Assembly (NCBI GenBank): GCA_963513945.1
Contig: OY740716.1
Coordinates: forward strand, 218,207,157 to 218,271,156
Length of the DNA: 64,000 nucleotides
DNA from: Hydrotaea diabolus
Lineage: Eukaryota > Arthropoda > Insecta > Diptera > Muscidae
Direction of reading: 5' to 3'
How positions within the stretch are numbered: the stretch's first letter is position 1; each line of letters opens with the position of its first letter. Position numbers and translations under genes: made by a program. Shown here in pieces: positions 58,356-64,000 of the stretch. Under the pieces are notes generated by a model that saw nothing but the letters and a program-made list of their open reading frames with translations, was not told the DNA's origin and did not search any database.

Positions 58356-59234
58356 TATGTACCTATCGATATAGGATTTTAAAATCGCACTGATTTGAGT
58401 GCATTTTAAAATTTGTTTTTTATATTTTACATGTTAATATGTTTTTATTTACATTTATCCTTGTACATGCATCCATGCACTATCATTACCACATACATAC
58501 GTATGTATGTGTAATACGATACCACCCGGAACATTGATGTCCCCGATAACAAGTAGTTCTTAACAAATGCTTACTTACATATGTTTTACAAACTCAAAAA
58601 GTCAATAAGAAAAATAGATTTGTTTGCCGACTCCGATTTGAATGCGAGTGTTTTCTATTTTTATGTTTCAAATGTAAAAAGTAATTCAATGTGGAAGGAA
58701 AACAATACAAATGGAATACAAAAAAAACTGCACATGTTTTGTAAAATCAAAAAAAAACCAATAAGATATGCAGGTATCCGCCCGAAAAAAATTTAAAATA
58801 TACTTGTACACTCAAAAAAAAAGATGAGTAGTGTGAATTCATTCACTCTATTGAAAATGCTTTCAAAAGTTTTTAGCCGTTAGTTAAAATATTTATTTTG
58901 TAGTAGTTATCAATCCCTGACTAAATATCTTCACCCATATTCGTAAAAACTTACAATACTTATGTATTAAAGAACTTTTTTTAAAGATAATTTGAAATTT
59001 AAACCTTTCATAAACTTCATAGTGTAGTAAAATCGCAGCTGCATAAAAGCTTTTAAAATAATTTCACTATTTGTGTATTAAAACCCTATAGTTACGGATA
59101 AGAACGATTTAAAAATCTACATTTATGTAGGGAATAACTTGTCAATTGCATGGCCGTCTAGGCTTGGCTGGATGTTCTTTAAGCGCTCGATCTAATTTTT
59201 GACGACTTGGTTCAACATGTGCGGCAATATTAGG
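58356..59234. other. AT-rich non-coding DNA
   Basis: Contains CATACATACGTATGTATGTG, a short perfect palindrome, near 58493. The open frame at 58581-58796 is AT-rich and unrecognised. Confidence 0.5.
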
Positions 59235-59560
59235 CATGTCCTATAGGTACTCGCTTAAAAAACGAGTATGTCATCGCTAAGGCGATAACTTTACTAGAAA
59301 TTTTTGCAATTTCTTTGTTTACAAGAAGTGATTGATTGGCTTTATGCACCATAAACCGTTTGATTTGAAAAATTGTAATTTGCAGAAAAAAAGTTATTCA
59401 AGAAATACTATAAGCGTACAAGAAGTAGTCATCACAAATATAACATGATATCGCCGCTACTGTACGCCGTTATTTATTCTAAGGCTACGTTAAATACTTA
59501 GCCAACCACGTTGGCTTATTTCAAAATCATGATTTGAAATAATAACCGCGTTCTGTTGCC
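59235..59560 (-). repeat. Dispersed family F1, inverted copy
   Basis: GGTACTCGCTTAAAAAACGA, GTATGTCATCGCTAAGGCGA, then ATAAACCGTTTGATTTG are the reverse complement of the series at 20885-21035. Farther on, ATAATAACCGCGTTCTGTTG may be the opposite end of the family. Confidence 0.55.
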
Positions 59561-60340
59561 TATTCGTATTTCGTATTTTATGCGCTTAGGAGGTCGCTAA
59601 CGGGACAACTTCACAACATTGTACAAAAATATAAAAATGATTTTATTTACAAAAAAAAAACTATAGACAATATGTCTTAAATCCCATTTGTTTTCATTAA
59701 TTAAAAATTGTTGGAAAAAAATTTATTTAAAATTAACTTTAAGCGAGCTCGGTTATTAATCTCTTATAGTATTTGGAACAACAGCCGCGATGTACGCAAT
59801 AACACTTACTAGAAGTATAAGCTATATTTTTAAAATTTTAAAACAAAATTATTTGCAATTAAAAATAAATATTTTTTTACGAAACAATTTTTATTTCTAA
59901 GCTATTTCTTAACGAGACTTTATCATGAAGTATAATGGGTATTTTACTAACAGTATAAGTAATCTAAAAATTTTAATAAACTAAATAAAAGGGATATATT
60001 TTCAAAAAAAAAAAATATTTAAAATTTTTAAAAACTAAAAAATAAAATACCGTTTATTTATTTTATGAAACAAAATTTTCCACTGAATAATTACCCCCAT
60101 ATCCATAAACACTTACCTAAAGATATTTAGACCAAAATATTTAAAAAACATTTTTGGAATAAAAATTTTAATCTTTCGTTAACTTTTATAAATATGGCAC
60201 TTAAAGTATACATTTTTGGCGATTGGTCAAATCAGTCGCAGCATACAGCACTTTTAAAATAGCTTAAACAGAATTTTTAAACTGTCTGGAATTCAAAAAT
60301 GCGATTATGGGTTTGCTTTCAGCACTCTTTAATGAGAATA
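59561..60340. other. AT-rich non-coding DNA
   Basis: Nothing recognisable; long A/T runs. Confidence 0.5.
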
Positions 60341-60344
60341 TTTG

Positions 60345-60940
60345 GGTTTTTTTTATCAGAATCGTAAAGAAAGCCTAAATGAACTGATCTCTTCATATGG
60401 AATTACTTGGCTTCCACATCGTCCTGTTGTTCTTGGCCAGCTCAATAAAATATTTTTAAGCACTCTGGTCTTGGGTAGACTTCTTTCAATTTATAATACC
60501 AAGAATTATCCCATCCTCCCCTAAACCAGCGAAATCGCTGAAATTTTATGCGCTGTAAATGAAATGATGTCGGGATCCAGCTCTACGTTCGCCCGAGGAA
60601 GGTTCTGTTCTTAAGTATATTTTACAGCCCAAAATAGCACCTATTTGCCCACATGATCCTTTGTTTTATAGCAGTACTAATATCGTCTTATTTGTTTATG
60701 GCATATTTGAGGTATACAAATGCCTCAACTACCTCGACGTTGCAACCGTTCGTCGAAATTATCTAGCCTTTCTTTCGTCGCGGCTCCTCTCTAGCAGTTG
60801 CTAGCATGAAATTCGCCTTGTCCTCAGACGTATTTTGGAAGACTCGAAATACATTTTTGAAAATAGTCTATAACATCTCGCTCTGTCTTCCCGACCATGT
60901 CTCTATAGTCTGCGTACGCAGTGAAAATATCGTTCTTGGT
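60345..60940 (-). pseudogene. Decayed non-LTR reverse transcriptase fragment
   Basis: Minus-strand frames give AYADYRDMVGKTERDVIDYF (normally AYADDIDIIGRT.RDV), NGCNVEVVEAFVYLKYAINK (normally ..VV.EFVYLGS.I), and IMWANRCYFGL, in the order expected after the catalytic block of RTE/CR1-like insect retrotransposons. The second catalytic Asp of YADD is changed to Tyr. Stops and frameshifts are common and both ends are missing. Confidence 0.6.
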
Positions 60941-61024
60941 GTTAGTTGCTCCTGCTTTATTAACTTTTGCATTATCCAGATAATTTTTTTTAAAGTCTTA
61001 AAAAACTTTGATAAACGACAAAGG

Positions 61025-61116
61025 TCAACCTTTCCAATAAACCAGAAATTCATAAAAATAATCCGTACATTTATTTACAGCCGATTCAAATTTAAAATTG
61101 TAAATGGCCCACCCTT
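61025..61116 (+). repeat. Solo end of the 51140-52003 transposon family
   Basis: AACCTTTCCAATAAACCAGA, then ATTCAAATTTAAAATTGTAA and ATGGCCCACCCTTT parallel AACTTTTCCAATAAAACCAC, ACTCAAATTTTAATTGGCCC and ACCCTA at 51930-52004. Only the end is present. Confidence 0.6.
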
Positions 61117-61964
61117 TATTTCGTGTTAATCTTCGAAATACTCGTAGTACATTTTGTTAGTAAATATGAAGTTTAATTAATATAAGTTTCAATTCAACGC
61201 TTCGTTTTTTCACGAAAATTCCTCACCTGTCCTGTTTAGAATTAGAAATTTGTTAGATATACGAGTATTATATATTTATCACTTAACAATCCAAATTGTT
61301 GGCTTGTCAAATAAATCACGGAAAAACGATCATTACAATCTGGGTACTCCTTACACGAAAGATTTTCCAAACAAAGCGAATTTTCTACGATTTCTTAACG
61401 CCACTTAAATTGCTTATCCTTTAACACTGTTTTTGGAAGATAAAGTTTTTTATTGTTTCAGGTAGTATTTTTTAAAAAAAAACTCAGAGACCATACAATT
61501 TTGGTTACATATGCAAATTATGCGTAATGAACTCACGTTTTTCTCTGGGTGTAAATGAGTAAAACATCAAAATACAAATTGAAACAAAACACCGGACACG
61601 TTCTCAACAAAATAAAACCGGTATACATTACCTTCTGGGCAACATCCTCACAAATAAAACCAACCCATATCACGACATCAACAATACTCTACCCACCGAA
61701 TGATAATACCTCACCAGAGATCCTTGAGCGATTATGAATGTAAAAAACTGACATTCGAACACAAACGAAAAATTTAAAACATTGAATTTAAATGTGTTTT
61801 CATCATAGAACGACTTAGCAATTGCTACATTACCCGTATATACACATAGGGTGCTTGAATATTCGATTAGTAGGCCCTTCGCCTGAGCTGACTTCGAGTG
61901 GAAAACACTCTTTACACGAATCCCTACATTTGCAACTGCTTGCCCGTATTGCTTGTTTGACTCT
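61117..61964. other. Non-coding DNA upstream of the sro-like gene
   Basis: Short open frames only. No TATA box was found at the right distance from the candidate start site at 61970. Confidence 0.5.
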
Positions 61965-61967
61965 TGT

Positions 61968-62001
61968 TCAGTACGCGAGTTTAACGTTCAATGATAAGAC
62001 C
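61968..62001 (+). promoter_or_regulatory. Candidate Inr + DPE core promoter of the sro-like gene
   Basis: TCAGT with A at 61970 matches five of the six initiator positions. AGACC at 61997-62001 falls exactly at +28 to +32 and fits the downstream element consensus RGWYV. No TATA box lies upstream, as expected for DPE promoters. The site is 264 bases upstream of the start codon, a reasonable leader length. Confidence 0.5.
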
Positions 62002-62233
62002 GACAATTCAAATCGGCAAAAAGAAACTCAGTCACCAAAAAACGAAAGAAATAAAAAACAAAACGCCTTTAGAATATTTCAAAAATAAAAAAAGTTCGGT
62101 TAATTTAATAAAGTTCAAAAGCCTTTAGCGGAAAGATATAACAGAAAATACAGACAACGCAGAAAAAGAAGTGCAAAAGTTAAACAAAAATTGAAAGTTT
62201 AGCGAAAAGTAAAAAGTATCCAAAAGATACATC

Positions 62234-62337
62234 ATGCTGCGTCATGCAATATCACGTTTGCTGGGTTGGGGAGGCCACCAGGTGAAGGTATCCCCACGTA
62301 ACGTAATCCTTATTACGGGCTGTGATTCTGGTTTAGG
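62234..62337 (+). CDS. sro: First coding exon of a short-chain dehydrogenase/reductase, probably shroud
   Basis: ATG at 62234 opens MLRHAISRLLGWGGHQ, followed by VKVSPRNVILITGCDSGLG. The ITGCDSGLG block is the nucleotide-binding TGxxxGxG turn of the classical SDR fold after the first beta strand, in the TGCDSG form seen in RDH/HSD-like SDRs. The reading is closed by a consensus donor, TTTAGG|GTAAGT (GT at 62338). The exon ends in phase 2 inside the GLG codon, and the next in-frame triplet would be a stop. The N-terminal segment is short with a weakly hydrophobic stretch. The identification as shroud, a Halloween-group SDR needed in the early ecdysone pathway, rests on its position downstream of kay, as I recall for Drosophila. 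The rest of the gene lies beyond the window. Confidence 0.7.
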
Positions 62338-63386
62338 GTAAGTTGTAGTGAATTTTGTCAAAATGAGGAACTGCTACTAATCTATAATTTGCTACAGGAA
62401 TTTGTGAGCTTTTCGAAATTTCGGAGAAAAATTTGAACAAACTTCCAGTTGTTTCCAAGAAAACCATGATAAATAAATTGTTATTATTTTAAACGAGTTT
62501 TTTAAATTTTCATTTCAATGTACCTAACATATACGAGTATTTAAAATATACCCTTTAAAGGCTATGCGCTGATAGAACGAGTTTCAACAAAATTTAATTA
62601 AAATCACACAAAAAAAATTAAACCTCGTCTAAGCTCGACCAAACTGAAAGTTTTTTTGTGGCGGAATTTTGTGTTGGTACGAGTACCCTTTTGTTGAACA
62701 AGTGCGGCATAAGTTTAAAATGTGCAAACAATGCATTTTTCCAGACGAAACTTTGTCGTCTATAAGTTTTTGAATATAATTAACATTATTTTCAGACTAT
62801 CGGGAAAAAATCGCTAAATTTCTATTTATTTCGGTAGTCTAAAAATCAAAGAAACAATGTTAAATGTTTGAGTTGTCAGTGAAATTTTATTAAATTCGTC
62901 CATACAACCGGACATATTTTTCCCTACCAAAATATTCCAAAAAAAACGGTACAAACGAGCAAATCCGCCAAAACGTTTATTATTTTTTCAACTAAGACGA
63001 CAACACGAGCTATATGACCATGTTTATTTGTAAACGTTTCTTTAGACCGTAGTGGCCTGTTTTTGGGTCATAATAGCTGAAAGGTCTAGCAAAAACTTAA
63101 ATATTACGTTCGTCTTTAATTGAAAAAAATTGTTTCAAATTATAATAAATTTGATATATATAAAAACCATCTTGAACCATATTGTGTTGGTTCAAGATGT
63201 GTTGGTTTATGCGTTGAGTTGAAAAGGTTGTCTATGGCTCGCTCGAAATCTAAAACCAAAGGAATTACTTACAAATAAAACTTAAAGGCAATTCTAATTT
63301 TCGTAAACTTATGTTAAATAACCAATCATCAATAGATTATTTATATGAAACTGCAGACATGTACATGTGCTGTGCATAGGTTTATA
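62338..63386 (+). other. Intron 1 of the sro-like gene (first part)
   Basis: AT-rich; no acceptor followed by SDR-like coding sequence was found before the window ends. A patch at 63160-63215 repeats AACCATATTGTGTTGGTTCA-type sequence. The Tc1/mariner-type element at 63389 lies in the same intron. Confidence 0.5.
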
Positions 63387-63388
63387 TA

Positions 63389-64000
63389 CAGGGTAGGCCA
63401 AAAGTTACCATGGGGTTAACAATTTTAATAAATTTTTCGTTGAATAATTTTTTTTTTTTCTCAGATTTTCGTTTATTAATTTTTTTATTGATTTTCTCAG
63501 ATTATATAATACGAGTATACAAAATTGATTTTTTACACTATGTTTGAAAAATACTTAGTAGGGACATAAATACTGTTACACACGTTTTATGCTGTAAAAA
63601 AAAGTACTTAATGTTTTTGGACCAAATATTTTTTAATATATTAATTGATGTATATTGTATCCAAAAAGAATCTATTTATTCGAAATGTCCGCCTATTGCC
63701 TTTACACACGCCTTAAGTCGCACTGGCCAATCATCAATAGCTGCTCCATTAGAAAATTGGCCACAGCTCGAACCAAAGCAGCCTTAAGAGATCCAATGTT
63801 GGAGTATCTTTTGTGACAAACCTTGCCCTCTAACACCGTCCACAGTTTGTAATCCAATGGGTTCAAATCTGGACTGCCTGAGGGCCATTCTTCAGAGAAA
63901 ATGAACGCTGGCAAATTGTTTCAAAGCCAGGCCTGGGACATTTTAGCCTTATGGGCCGGCGCAGAATCCTGCTGGAAAGTCCATGGCTGGTTTTGGAACA
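63389..64000 (-). mobile_element. Tc1/mariner-superfamily element, 3' part, running off the window
   Basis: The terminal end CAGGGTAGGCCAAAAGTTAC follows TA at 63387-63388. The segment 63551-63654 is shared with 10313-10418. The 3' half of a transposase gene lies at 63677-64000 on the minus strand. The other end is beyond the window. Confidence 0.75.
63677..64000 (-). pseudogene. Tc1/mariner-type transposase, C-terminal part, disrupted
   Basis: From the window edge inward: PWTFQQDSAPAHKAKMSQAW (second catalytic Asp), an in-frame TGA, NNLPAFIFSEEWPSGSPDLN followed by PLDYKLW (third catalytic block), EGKVCHKRYSNIGSLKAALV, then a frameshift near 63748 to DDWPVRLKACVKAIGGHFE and the stop at 63677-63679. 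Motifs fit the DD37D-like or related insect transposases. The stop and frameshift show it is inactive. Confidence 0.78.

Noticed and set aside
1..64000. CRISPR arrays, tRNA, rRNA and bacterial-type operons
   Set aside because: None seen. Spliced genes, MITEs and non-LTR elements show this is eukaryotic DNA, and no tRNA-like fold was recognised by eye.

Overview
The window looks like nuclear DNA of a higher fly (Diptera, probably a calyptrate such as a blow fly or house fly relative). It is very AT-rich, gene-poor and full of transposon debris. The firm anchor is the fly Fos gene kayak (kay), read from three plus-strand exons at 28912-30162, 40390-40786 and 41271-42433. They splice in frame into a predicted 936-residue protein with a complete Fos-type bZIP domain. 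A second host gene starts near the right edge: one short exon (62234-62337) encodes the N-terminus of a short-chain dehydrogenase/reductase. It is probably shroud (sro), the ecdysteroid-pathway gene that I recall lying beside kay in Drosophila.

Layout. 1-5.5 kb: a near-complete jockey-clade retrotransposon on the minus strand, with both ORFs open, a poly(A) tail, target-site duplications and an internal Inr/DPE promoter. 5.5-25.9 kb: non-coding DNA with two long copies and one fragment of an element carrying a 42-bp palindromic minisatellite, several MITEs, fragments of one widely dispersed repeat family, and a decayed transposase. 25.9-28.9 kb: A-rich DNA that probably holds kay leader or promoter sequence and includes a 50-codon small ORF. 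28.9-42.4 kb: kay, whose first intron (10.2 kb) holds several MITEs and local duplications. 42.4-46 kb: kay 3' region with tandem repeats.

46-61 kb is a transposon graveyard. It holds an internally deleted Tc1/mariner-superfamily element with an open chimeric ORF, a mariner with frameshifted transposase, three further transposase relics, two decayed non-LTR reverse transcriptase fragments and more MITEs. 61.9-64 kb: a candidate TATA-less sro promoter (Inr plus correctly spaced DPE), its first coding exon, and an intron holding the 3' part of another Tc1/mariner-type element that runs off the window.

The two host genes are not a pathway unit in the bacterial sense. kay encodes the AP-1 partner of Jun in the nucleus, and sro would encode a steroidogenic oxidoreductase. 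Their order is best read as conserved fly synteny. I found no CRISPR, tRNA or rRNA and no clear undescribed molecular system. The most original items are the small ORF/hairpin island 5' of kay, the minisatellite-bearing element, the long palindromic MITE pair, and the open transposase-derived ORF. No database search was possible. Family names rest on visible motifs and memory; repeat boundaries were read by eye.
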